Assembly: GCF_004217115.1 (NCBI RefSeq)
Contig: NZ_SHKN01000004.1
Coordinates: forward strand, 1-64,000
Origin: Ancylomarina subtilis
GTDB lineage: Bacteria; Bacteroidota; Bacteroidia; Bacteroidales; Marinifilaceae
Length of the DNA stretch: 64,000 nt
Direction: 5' to 3'
The notes under the pieces are model-generated. The model was not told the DNA's origin. It saw nothing but the letters and a program-made list of their open reading frames with translations, and searched no databases. Position 1 is the first letter of the stretch. Every line of letters starts with the position of its first letter. The position numbers and the translations under genes were made by a program. This document shows, one piece after another, positions 7,516 to 16,328 of the stretch.

Positions 7516-8979
7516 TTAAACCTTCTCTACCTTCTTTATACCACTTCGGTTGAAAATAATGCGGTAACGACGATAGGCCGTTTCATCATCAAGCTTAAAA
7601 CGGAGAACCATATTCATAAAATAAACCTTTTCACCGGATAGTTTCTCAAACTTATCTGTATTCAAATAATAAAGAGGAATCTCAGGATTATCCATTTTCT
7701 GTATAAAGCGAGACACGTTAAAACGGATGATATCAACCACCCCGGTTATATTGTAGTTGCCATAGGAATTATCAAGCGCCTTTTGATCCAATCGCAGCAG
7801 CTTGCGATAGAAAATAATCTTCTCGCCCACACCCCGACTCTCAATATCGATAATGCGTGAGCGATTGCGATGCTTCATCACACGAAGAGGAACCGAATCT
7901 TCACTCACAAAGTCGAAACTCTCCTTACACCAACCAATTTTCTCATCCCCCTTAACACGAATGACAGTCTTATGATCGAAAAAGCGCTTATTGATTTTCC
8001 CAATCAGATAATGACGACTCAAATCCTTAATCCTATCCTTAAGCATGTAAATAATCACCAAGGCAATATATAAGGGAATGGTGAAACCGCCCAGACTTTT
8101 TTGAAAAATAAAGGTCAGTGCAGCACCAATAATCATGGCCATTCCGGCTGCAACACTATAAAGTAATTGCATCATAAAAAGACCTTCCTTTTTCTTACGG
8201 GAAGAAAGTAAAAGCTGCCCTTCGAAATATTTATTAAACACACTTCTGCGATGAACCAACCAGCGGTTACGATCCCGTGTATCTTTCTCAACCACCAAAT
8301 AGCCATTGGCACGCTTGTAAGCAATCTCTTCTCTTATCAATTTCAGAATCTCGTCTTTACTCCGATCGAAATCAGCAAGATACTTTTTACGCAAGCCTCG
8401 ATATAAATAGCCGCTATGCTGTTCGAACTGATTGCTCATAAACTCATCCCCAAACAAAAAATAATCGAACATTTCCTTTTGTATGGTAGGCACATTCACA
8501 ATTGGACGCAAATCGCGATAATGTTGCGCAATCGTTCTCACATTTTCGATATAAGCATCAATCAGATAACGCCTGTCATCAGCCATATCGTTATTTAAAA
8601 TATGCTGAATCTCTCTTCGAAGTGCCGACTTGAGAATAGAATGAAACATGCGAATATGATACTCATAATTCGCCTCATTCTTAGGGCCGGGATAGTTCGC
8701 CACCTTTACGAAGGCTTCTTTCAAATAAGAAAAAACAGAATGATCGCCATGAGCAATCTCCCTTAACAAATAAGGAGGGGTAATAAGACGAATATTGGAG
8801 TTAAAATCGTTGTAAAAGTCCTCTTTCTTGTAAGTCGACGAATTGATATCCAGCTTACTTGGGATAAATAACCAGGTCTTAACCGAAAATTCATTCACCT
8901 TTCGATCCTTACGAGCTTCGTAGCCCATTTTAATCTCCACTGAAAACTTATCATGTACTTTTACAACTTCTTCTATCAT
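7516..8979 (-). CDS. Unknown protein with two central transmembrane segments
   Basis: A 487-residue protein of unknown function. Residues 1-265 are hydrophilic and mostly helical, with many charged residues (for example RYLIDAYIENVRTIAQHYRDL) and no signal peptide. Two membrane helices lie close together at about 271-292 and 297-314, separated by a tight QKSLGGF turn, so both long termini should be cytoplasmic. Residues 320-487 are mixed alpha/beta with basic patches (RVMKHRNRSRIIDIESRG). No enzymatic motif is visible. The hairpin topology would suit a membrane-tethered scaffold or sensor, but that is a guess. The gene stands alone between the GH20 gene and divergent hsp20. Confidence 0.75.
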   Translation of the reverse strand: MIEEVVKVHDKFSVEIKMGYEARKDRKVNEFSVKTWLFIPSKLDINSSTYKKEDFYNDFNSNIRLITPPYLLREIAHGDHSVFSYLKEAFVKVANYPGPKNEANYEYHIRMFHSILKSALRREIQHILNNDMADDRRYLIDAYIENVRTIAQHYRDLRPIVNVPTIQKEMFDYFLFGDEFMSNQFEQHSGYLYRGLRKKYLADFDRSKDEILKLIREEIAYKRANGYLVVEKDTRDRNRWLVHRRSVFNKYFEGQLLLSSRKKKEGLFMMQLLYSVAAGMAMIIGAALTFIFQKSLGGFTIPLYIALVIIYMLKDRIKDLSRHYLIGKINKRFFDHKTVIRVKGDEKIGWCKESFDFVSEDSVPLRVMKHRNRSRIIDIESRGVGEKIIFYRKLLRLDQKALDNSYGNYNITGVVDIIRFNVSRFIQKMDNPEIPLYYLNTDKFEKLSGEKVYFMNMVLRFKLDDETAYRRYRIIFNRSGIKKVEKV

Positions 8980-9467
8980 TCGCTATTCTCTCTATAATTT
9001 GACTTAATATCCTTTCGGAAATTAAAGATACTCAAATCCTTTTAATATAAATCATTTCAGACTACCTGATTTTAAAGGGATAGAAACGTTAACGATTGCA
9101 GATTAAAAAAAACGATAAGGAGAAATCTATTTTATTATTATTCCAAAGAATTTCGCTCTATCTGATCCAATATGGCATAAAATTCAAGCCCATTTACACT
9201 TGCTCCTAAAGTTATTATGTCATTTTTACTGTTTAACCTACCACAAGCCGTCAATCTGACAATATAAATGTCATTTTTTCATTTTGTTTCCCTTTTTATT
9301 GACCCCAAACGCCACACCCGTCAACCAACTGTTAATCAAATAAAAACAATTGCAAATCCTATTAACAAAAGGCAATTTGGCATTCAATTTGATGAGAACA
9401 TAACGGATCGCGATTCCGATATTTTTAAATAGAACTGATAATTATTTAATGATCACAAAATTTAATT
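8980..9467. other. Divergent intergenic region upstream of hsp20
   Basis: A gene-free, AT-rich spacer between the minus-strand unknown gene and plus-strand hsp20, expected to hold both promoters. I see no CIRCE operator (TTAGCACTC inverted repeat) and no clear TAnnTTTG box, so heat-shock control is not supported by a visible site. Confidence 0.4.
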
Positions 9468-9474
9468 AAGGAGG
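9468..9474 (+). promoter_or_regulatory. Strong Shine-Dalgarno sequence of hsp20
   Basis: AAGGAGG lies 7 bases before the ATG at 9482. Such a full match is unusual in this window, where most genes have no recognisable ribosome binding site, and suggests high translation. Confidence 0.85.
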
Positions 9475-9481
9475 ATTTATC

Positions 9482-9925
9482 ATGACACTAGTAAAGAGAA
9501 ATTCAGACAATTTATTTCCATCCTTATTTGACAATTTCTTCTCAAGAGATTGGATGGATTGGAATAATTCAAACTATTCAAGTACCAACACAACCCTGCC
9601 AGCCGTGAATGTGCGTGAAGATGACCATGAATTCACGATTGAAGTGGCTGCTCCGGGAATGAAAAAGAGTGATTTCAACATCAATTTGGATAACAATCAG
9701 TTAACAATTTCATCTGAAATTAAAAGTGAAAATGAAACTAAGGATGGTAAATATTCCAGAAAGGAATTTTCATACCAATCATTCCGCAGATCTTTTCGAC
9801 TACCTGTCGATTTAATTGATGGTGATAAAATTGAAGCCAAGTATGATGAAGGTATTCTTTGCATCCATCTTCCAAAAAAAGAAGAAGCAAAACCCAAACC
9901 TTCACGAATGATCTCTATAAAATAA
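9482..9925 (+). CDS. Small heat shock protein, Hsp20 / alpha-crystallin family
   Basis: A 147-residue ATP-independent holdase chaperone that binds unfolding proteins in the cytoplasm. The alpha-crystallin domain spans about residues 38-130, with VAAPGMKKSDFNINLDNNQL and the late signature YDEGILCIHLPK (G-x-L beta9 segment). The C-terminal RMISIK carries an I-x-I motif used for oligomer assembly, and the N-terminal arm (NLFPSLFDNFFSRDW) is aromatic-rich as expected. Length is typical. It has a full Shine-Dalgarno sequence and a hairpin after the stop codon (9931-9955). The HtrA protease gene follows 157 bases downstream on the same strand, a sensible proteostasis neighbour, though they are probably transcribed separately. 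Confidence 0.95.
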   Translation: MTLVKRNSDNLFPSLFDNFFSRDWMDWNNSNYSSTNTTLPAVNVREDDHEFTIEVAAPGMKKSDFNINLDNNQLTISSEIKSENETKDGKYSRKEFSYQSFRRSFRLPVDLIDGDKIEAKYDEGILCIHLPKKEEAKPKPSRMISIK

Positions 9926-9930
9926 ACAAA

Positions 9931-9955
9931 TAGGGCAGGTTGGCAGCCTGCCCTA
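9931..9955 (+). terminator. Hairpin between hsp20 and degQ
   Basis: The perfect 9-base stem TAGGGCAGG / CCTGCCCTA with loop TTGGCAG directly follows the hsp20 stop codon. The tail AACCTGTTTATA is only moderately T-rich, so termination may be partial. Confidence 0.6.
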
Positions 9956-10082
9956 AACCTGTTTATATCCCGAAACAATTGGCATTGCTTTATTTTTTGC
10001 ACGCAAGTTTTTAGTCAGTAATCGAATTCAACAAAAAGTTCGCTCACTGGCCATTTATATAAATCATTAAAAGTAAATAAAA

Positions 10083-11597
10083 ATGAAAAAATTCAGTTTA
10101 CTACTTTTATCCGCAATTATGGGAGGCGCCCTTACCTTAGGGGGCTATCTCATATTGAGCGAAAAGAAACAATCAATCAGGATTGAACACATTACAGAAA
10201 CACCAGTGCACGGAGCAAGCTATAGTGTTTCAAAAAATGGTGAAAACACACCCCTGCAGTTTACTGATGTCTCGAAAAAGGTGATGGATGCTGTTGTTCA
10301 CATCAAATCAACACAATTGCAAGAGAATCCAAATTCAAGGACAACTCCCTCTCCTTTCAGAGAATTTTTTAATGATGATCTTTTTAAAGATTTCTTTGGT
10401 CCCTATTCACGTATACAACCTCAAAACCCAAAACAACGAATGCCACAAGCTAGAGTGGCAAGCGGATCAGGGGTTATCATCAATGCCGATGGTTATATTG
10501 TCACCAATAATCATGTGATTGAAGGAGCCGATGACATTGAAATCAGTTTGCATGACAACCGGGTTTATAAAGCCAAAGTCGTTGGTACCGACCCAACAAC
10601 CGATTTGGCTTTGCTGCAAATCAAAGAAAAAAATCTGGTTCATATTCCCTTCACCAACTCCGACGAAATTGAAGTGGGCGAATGGGTGCTTGCAGTCGGA
10701 AATCCTTTCAATCTAAATTCAACCGTTACGGCCGGTATTGTCAGCGCCAAAAGTCGTAATATCAATATTCTTCGAAATCGAAGTGCGATCGAATCCTTTA
10801 TTCAGACCGACGCTGCGATCAACCCGGGGAACAGTGGTGGTGCCCTGGTCGATCTAAAAGGCGGATTGGTTGGAATTAACACAGCCATTGCCAGCCCAAC
10901 AGGAGCCTATTCGGGCTATGGTTTTGCAATCCCATCAAATATCGTCAGCAAAGTGGTTGAAGATTTAATGAAATACGGATTTGTACAACGCGGGTATTTG
11001 GGTATTCTAATACGCAATATCGATGGTAACTTTGCCAAAGAAAAAGAGCTTAAAGTGACCGAAGGGGTTTACGTCGATAGTTTACCTGATAACAGTGCAG
11101 CTTCTGATGTTGGAATTCAAAAAGGTGACGTGATTTTAAAAGTTAACGGTTCCGAAACAAAATCAACTTCCGAACTCATGGAAATTGTTGCCAGACACCG
11201 TCCTGGAGATAAATTAAACCTGGAAGTTGATCGATTTGGAAAAAGCAAAAGCTTTGACATCACCCTACGAAATGAAAAAGGAGACACAGGGCTGAACAAA
11301 AAAGAAAATGAACAAATCTTAACAAGACTGGGCATAGAGCTAAAAGAATTGGATAAAGATGAACTCAAAAAACTCGAAATATCAAATGGTTTACGTGTAG
11401 ATAAAATCCATTCGGGACTAATCAAACACCAAACCAATATGAAAGAAGGTTTCATTATCACTCGAGTTGATGGTAAACCAATTGACAATATTGAAGCATT
11501 CAAAAAATACGTCAACAACAAGGAAGGTGGCATTATGCTCGCCGGCTTTTATGAAAATTACCCGGGCAATTATTACTATGCCTTTGGTCTTGATTAA
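10083..11597 (+). CDS. DegP/HtrA-family periplasmic serine protease (Do family)
   Basis: A 504-residue envelope protease-chaperone that degrades or refolds misfolded exported proteins. An N-terminal hydrophobic segment (residues 5-25) is a signal peptide or anchor. The trypsin-like domain spans about 60-280 with a complete triad: His144 in TNNHVIEG, Asp174 in DPTTDLALLQI and Ser251 in NPGNSGGALV. Two PDZ domains follow, about 295-390 (GYLGILIRNI and KGDVILKVNG) and 410-500 (LGIELKELDK, KEGFIITRVDG). The arrangement matches DegP/DegQ of other Bacteroidota. It lies after hsp20 and ends at a strong bidirectional terminator. Which Deg paralogue it represents cannot be decided here. Confidence 0.94.
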   Translation: MKKFSLLLLSAIMGGALTLGGYLILSEKKQSIRIEHITETPVHGASYSVSKNGENTPLQFTDVSKKVMDAVVHIKSTQLQENPNSRTTPSPFREFFNDDLFKDFFGPYSRIQPQNPKQRMPQARVASGSGVIINADGYIVTNNHVIEGADDIEISLHDNRVYKAKVVGTDPTTDLALLQIKEKNLVHIPFTNSDEIEVGEWVLAVGNPFNLNSTVTAGIVSAKSRNINILRNRSAIESFIQTDAAINPGNSGGALVDLKGGLVGINTAIASPTGAYSGYGFAIPSNIVSKVVEDLMKYGFVQRGYLGILIRNIDGNFAKEKELKVTEGVYVDSLPDNSAASDVGIQKGDVILKVNGSETKSTSELMEIVARHRPGDKLNLEVDRFGKSKSFDITLRNEKGDTGLNKKENEQILTRLGIELKELDKDELKKLEISNGLRVDKIHSGLIKHQTNMKEGFIITRVDGKPIDNIEAFKKYVNNKEGGIMLAGFYENYPGNYYYAFGLD

Positions 11598-11619
11598 TAT
11601 CTCTTAAATATCTAAAAAC

Positions 11620-11651
11620 AAGCCCTCATCAGAATAATCTGGTGAGGGCTT
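11620..11651. terminator. Bidirectional terminator between the protease and synthetase genes
   Basis: The stem AAGCCCTCATCAGA / TCTGGTGAGGGCTT has one T-G pair and loop ATAA. T-rich tails lie on both sides (ATTTTCT on plus; GTTTTTAG on minus), so it can stop both the plus-strand protease and the minus-strand synthetase operon. Confidence 0.88.
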
Positions 11652-11719
11652 ATTTTCTGTCTTTATAATTACTTCCTTTTATTTACAACTCGTTTTTTTC
11701 ACCCATAACATCCTTAGGA

Positions 11720-14700
11720 CTAAACGGCTTGACAAGGTATCCCCTTCCATTTCGAATTTGAAGGCAAATTTTCTCCTTTCATTACTAATGACAATGGTGC
11801 TATTGATGTATTTCTGTCAATAATGGAATCATATAAAACGATGGACATATTTCCGATATTACAATTTTCCTTTATTCGCAGCGATGATGCTTTCATAATT
11901 CTATCTTCAAACAAATGGTTTTGGATAACAACGCCAGCATTAAGACTAACATTATCCTCTATTTCAACCAAATCGAACTCGGAAAACAAACTTGTTCCCA
12001 TATGCACATTTCTTCCAATTTTACAACCAAGCAAGCGTAAAAAAGGGGCAAAAAATGGTGTTCCTATAAAAGGCGCTAGCATTTGAGCTGTTATACTTTC
12101 GTAGGCTCCGTTTACGGCTTCATTATACCAAACGAATGTTGACCATAGTGGTTTTACTGTCGCTTTTATTCTCCCCATTAGCAGCCACTTCACAAAAACG
12201 ACGATGAGTGAACTTACTATTGCCACCAGAATTGCGAGCAAAGGCAATAAGCCAATCATGCTAAAAATCCCTTGTGTTTCATAAAAGTAATATGCGGTGT
12301 AAAATGTAGATAAAACACCCAGTACCTCAATTGTTGATGGTATAAGGATTCGAAGAAAATCAATCAAATATCTTTGTATGTACAGTTTTAAAGTCGGTTT
12401 AAAAATAACCTTATCATCAAAACCTTTGACAATTTGCCTTCTGGGAAGATTGAAGGATGGGGATCCTAACCAATCGGTACCATCTTCAATTTTCCCACTT
12501 TTTACCGGAGGAACGGACAATACCCCTATCAAACAATTGTCGCCAATACTTGTCCCCACGGGAAGAATGGCACTGTTACCCACAAAACTACGATTACCAA
12601 TTACTGTAATGGAGACTTCCATATAACCATTGTAAAAATGTCGCCCACCTATAATTGATCCATCGGCAAAAAAACTCTCATCGCCAATAATCATAAGTTC
12701 GGGAGAGAATTGTGACACGGTTGATATTTCTGCATTCTTTCCGACTTTAGCCCCCAACATTCTTAGCCAATGAGGAAAAAATATGGTGGTGTAAACTGGT
12801 TTCACCAACATTACACTTAGTCTGATAATACTATCGACAAACCACTTGCGCAAAAAGAACAAACTCTCTGTTTTATACGTTCCCGGAGTAATTTTATTAA
12901 AGACAATCTTCTTAACAATGACTGCTGTAATACAGAAAGAGAGAACTGCCAAGGGACCCGATACAAGAATGCTGGCCATATTGATTAACAGGCTTGAGGA
13001 ATCGAGACCAAACTTGATTAAGACTATTGAAGGGATACCTGCCATCATAAGAAAGGCGAAGAGTGTAAAGATTGCAAACAGGTGCATTATACCCCAAAAG
13101 AAGGGTTTAGACTTGTATGATTTACCCTTTGGCACATTAACTTTTGTTTTTACAGAGGGAGAACCTTGTCGTGATTCATCTGCTGAGATATGTTCATTAT
13201 CCTGCAGGGCTGAAATGTCTCCAATCCTTGAATTATTTCCCATCTTAGTATTCAAACCTATATAAGAGTGAATGCCAACAAAACAGTTGTCGCCTATCTC
13301 AATTTTTCCGATTTTTAAATAGCCATTTTCAATAGAGGTTCCTAATAATTGAGTTTCATTTCCGATAGATGAGTTATTTCCAATGCTGAGGTTATCCCAA
13401 CTTGAACACAAGTGAGTATCGATTGTACAATGACGACCTATTTTCGCCCCCATTAAACAGTAATAAAACGACATCAAAGGACTTCCTGCAAGCAATTGCG
13501 ATCCCGTCATTGCCTGTATTCGATCAGTAAGCCACCATCTATAATAATAGAATCCATTAACAGGATAAATTCCTGGTTTTATTCGACCTATGATTAGCCA
13601 CTTTAAAGCAACTCCCAACAACAGAATAACGGGATACATCAGCATCATGATTCCTGCACTTCCAAAGATTAATCTATTGATGGAAAGCTCATTCTCGGTA
13701 TATTTCAAATAATAAAGGATTAATGCTGCAATGGGTAAAACACCTAGCCCATAAATAAGGTACATGGAGAGTGCCTGCAATGCTTTAATCAATGTCGCAA
13801 TTTTACTTTTGGGTGGCAAACCCAAAGACTCTTCTTCATCAGCAGTTTCGCAAACATTCATCTTCGAGTGGGCCGTATCGGATAGTTTTTCTATGGTAGG
13901 AAAAATATATAAATCACGTATCGCTATCTCAATATTGTGTTTAAATCGGAGTACTGAAGCTACTTTCGCAGCTAGCAGAGAATGCCCTCCCAAATCGTTA
14001 AAGAAATTATCTTTAATTGAAATCTCATCCATTCCAAAAACTTCTTTCCAGACTTCAACCAGTATCTTTTCAGTCCCATTTGAAGGAGGAATGATTTCCC
14101 TATTCATTTTAATCAGTGGGGTCATGGGAATGGGTAACCTTTTTTTATCCACCTTACCACTCGTTAAAAGCGGGAGACCATCAACAACTTCCAAGTAGGT
14201 AGGAATCATATAGGCTGGCAGATGTTGTTCCAACATGCTTAATATCTCATCGAAAATAACAGGTTTTGAACTGTCTTTTAAAACAATATAGGCCACCAGC
14301 TCTTTAATCACGTTTTTCTCAGTTACATTAACTACCGAGCTTGAGACATTGGGGAATTCCCGCAAAACAGATTCGATTTCCGAGAGCTCAATACGATATC
14401 CCCTCACCTTAACCTGTGAGTCGATACGCCCATGAAAGAGGATTTCTTTATTCTCATTCAGACTGACCAAATCACCTGTTTTGTATAGCCTTTCATTTTT
14501 CACTATTCCGTCAACAAATGTATTTCTGGTCAGTTCTTCCTGATTTAAATACCCCTTTGCCAAACCTTTTCCGCCAATGTAAAGTTCCCCCTTATCACCA
14601 TTCAATACGGGCTTTTTGTTTTCATCCAAAATGTAAATGTCATAATTCGGTATTGGCTTTCCAATGGTCACCTTCGCTCCTGCTTTACACTCCCAATATG

Positions 14701-15583
14701 TTGTATTAACAGTGGTTTCAGTTGGTCCATAAACATTTAACATTCGCGCCCCATTTTTTGACCATTTATTAACCAACTCAGGGGGGCAAACTTCACCACT
14801 CAGGATTATTAATTTCACCGAATGTAGTTCCTCATCCATCATACTTAGAAAAGTAGGCACGGTTGACAGAAAAGTGACTTTTTCATTATTAATTAATTTA
14901 ATGGCCTCGCTAGCCAATTTGGTCACCTCATCATTTGCAACAATAAGCGAGGCTCCACATGAGAAAGCCATCCAAATCTCCTCAACCGAGCCATCAAAAC
15001 TGTATGCAAAACCATTGTAAAGACGATCATTGGAATTGAGCTTACAAACTTGTTTAAAGGAGTTGACGAAATGGACAACATTGTAGTGTTGTGCCATGAC
15101 ACCTTTAGGGCGACCGGTTGATCCGGATGTATAAATGATATAAGCCAGATCATCATTTTTAATCTGAACCTGGTTTTCGCCCACTCTTTCCGGAGACAGG
15201 TCATTTAGCTCTGGAGAATTAATGTCGAGCAAACAAGTGTCGATATCTAATTCTGAAAACAGACCTGACTCTGTTAAAATGATTTTTATTTCGGCATCCT
15301 TAATAATGTGTCTTATTCTATCGACAGGAAAGCTCCTGTCTATTGGTACATAAGCTGCGCCAACCTTTAAAATTCCCAACATTGCGACGATAGGCAATTC
15401 GGAGCGTTTAAAATAGATCGCAACCAAATCCTTAGGCTTAACCCCCTTGGCAATAAGATAGTGAGCAAGCTTGTTCGCTCGTTCTTCAATATCTTTATAT
15501 GTAAATTCACAACTCCCACTTTTTACTGCCAGAGCATTTGGAGTTAAACTGGCTTGATCTTCGAATATTTGATGTAAAAGCAT
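11720..15583 (-). CDS. Pls-like membrane NRPS (adenylation - carrier - six-TM acyltransferase-like region)
   Basis: A 1287-residue single-module synthetase. The adenylation domain (about 1-490) has IIYTSGSTGRPKG (149-161), YGPTETT (285-291), YKTGD and the final GK (Lys477). The carrier domain (about 500-575) has the pantetheine Ser535 in LGGHSLL. Three pairs of membrane helices follow (about 604-664, 835-892, 1080-1134), each before a hexapeptide-repeat beta-helix segment (about 710-800, 940-1040, 1185-1270). There is no condensation or thioesterase domain. This order and length match epsilon-poly-L-lysine synthetase (Pls), where three acyltransferase-like domains polymerise the tethered amino acid. 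The pocket residues read DGESISVVNK, close to lysine codes as I recall them. It is the last gene of a tight operon with a PPTase and KamA. The product (beta-lysine or lysine polymer or conjugate) is inference. Confidence 0.88.
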   Translation of the reverse strand: MLLHQIFEDQASLTPNALAVKSGSCEFTYKDIEERANKLAHYLIAKGVKPKDLVAIYFKRSELPIVAMLGILKVGAAYVPIDRSFPVDRIRHIIKDAEIKIILTESGLFSELDIDTCLLDINSPELNDLSPERVGENQVQIKNDDLAYIIYTSGSTGRPKGVMAQHYNVVHFVNSFKQVCKLNSNDRLYNGFAYSFDGSVEEIWMAFSCGASLIVANDEVTKLASEAIKLINNEKVTFLSTVPTFLSMMDEELHSVKLIILSGEVCPPELVNKWSKNGARMLNVYGPTETTVNTTYWECKAGAKVTIGKPIPNYDIYILDENKKPVLNGDKGELYIGGKGLAKGYLNQEELTRNTFVDGIVKNERLYKTGDLVSLNENKEILFHGRIDSQVKVRGYRIELSEIESVLREFPNVSSSVVNVTEKNVIKELVAYIVLKDSSKPVIFDEILSMLEQHLPAYMIPTYLEVVDGLPLLTSGKVDKKRLPIPMTPLIKMNREIIPPSNGTEKILVEVWKEVFGMDEISIKDNFFNDLGGHSLLAAKVASVLRFKHNIEIAIRDLYIFPTIEKLSDTAHSKMNVCETADEEESLGLPPKSKIATLIKALQALSMYLIYGLGVLPIAALILYYLKYTENELSINRLIFGSAGIMMLMYPVILLLGVALKWLIIGRIKPGIYPVNGFYYYRWWLTDRIQAMTGSQLLAGSPLMSFYYCLMGAKIGRHCTIDTHLCSSWDNLSIGNNSSIGNETQLLGTSIENGYLKIGKIEIGDNCFVGIHSYIGLNTKMGNNSRIGDISALQDNEHISADESRQGSPSVKTKVNVPKGKSYKSKPFFWGIMHLFAIFTLFAFLMMAGIPSIVLIKFGLDSSSLLINMASILVSGPLAVLSFCITAVIVKKIVFNKITPGTYKTESLFFLRKWFVDSIIRLSVMLVKPVYTTIFFPHWLRMLGAKVGKNAEISTVSQFSPELMIIGDESFFADGSIIGGRHFYNGYMEVSITVIGNRSFVGNSAILPVGTSIGDNCLIGVLSVPPVKSGKIEDGTDWLGSPSFNLPRRQIVKGFDDKVIFKPTLKLYIQRYLIDFLRILIPSTIEVLGVLSTFYTAYYFYETQGIFSMIGLLPLLAILVAIVSSLIVVFVKWLLMGRIKATVKPLWSTFVWYNEAVNGAYESITAQMLAPFIGTPFFAPFLRLLGCKIGRNVHMGTSLFSEFDLVEIEDNVSLNAGVVIQNHLFEDRIMKASSLRIKENCNIGNMSIVLYDSIIDRNTSIAPLSLVMKGENLPSNSKWKGIPCQAV

Positions 15584-15602
15584 GTTTTGTTTTTTTTGAT
15601 GT

Positions 15603-16325
15603 TTATTTAGATAATAGCTTCATTAAACGACGACTATCGAACTCAATAATATGTGGGGTTTGATTTAGGTTTATCTCCTTATGAGTTACTGACAAGGCAT
15701 AACTTTTGCCAGAGAAACAAATTGTTTTATTGTAAATGTGATTAGGCTGAACTTTATTATTGTACATCGCTGCATAGTATGACTCAGATCGACCAACAAT
15801 ATCGAGACCTTTAAAGTCGAGACCAATTCCCAGTCCCAGGTATTTAGCATAGGCTTCCTTGATGGTCCACAGACGCAAATAATGCATCTGTTTTGACAAT
15901 ATGCTGCTTCGCTGCAATTTTACTATTTCGCTATCAGTAAATACAGTTTGTGCAAGACGGTCATCAATTTTATAATGGTAGGATTCTATATCCAGGCCAA
16001 CTTCATCTTTAGAGGAAATTGCTATCGCAAAAATATCTTCGCAATGCGAAACATTAAAAAACAGTTTGGATTCATAAATGGAATTAACTGTGTATGGTTT
16101 ATTTTCAATCGTTTTTTCAAACTCCCAGTATGCAGGTAATATTCCAAAATCACAGTACTCTGAGAGTAGATATCTTTTTAAAACCTTTGACACAACAATA
16201 CTCATTTTCAATTGATTATTCCCGATTAATGCGATCTCTGTTTTTTCAATCGGTGATAAAACATCCAAAACCTGACACATAGATTGAAGCAATTTTGGAG
16301 TTATTTCTACGATGTAAATCTTCAT
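15603..16325 (-). CDS. 4'-phosphopantetheinyl transferase (Sfp type)
   Basis: A 240-residue enzyme that would transfer phosphopantetheine from coenzyme A to the carrier-domain serine of the adjacent synthetase (Ser535), converting it from apo to holo form. Family motifs are clear: the metal-binding pair Asp112 and Glu114 in EVGLDIESY, and WTIKEAYAKYLGLGIGLDFK (153 onward) with Lys156, Glu157 and Lys161. Length fits Sfp-type enzymes for secondary metabolism rather than the short AcpS type. It starts 3 bases after the kamA stop and ends 19 bases before the synthetase start, so the three are almost certainly one transcript. Its position makes the NRPS the natural substrate. Confidence 0.93.
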   Translation of the reverse strand: MKIYIVEITPKLLQSMCQVLDVLSPIEKTEIALIGNNQLKMSIVVSKVLKRYLLSEYCDFGILPAYWEFEKTIENKPYTVNSIYESKLFFNVSHCEDIFAIAISSKDEVGLDIESYHYKIDDRLAQTVFTDSEIVKLQRSSILSKQMHYLRLWTIKEAYAKYLGLGIGLDFKGLDIVGRSESYYAAMYNNKVQPNHIYNKTICFSGKSYALSVTHKEINLNQTPHIIEFDSRRLMKLLSK

Positions 16326-16328
16326 GAC

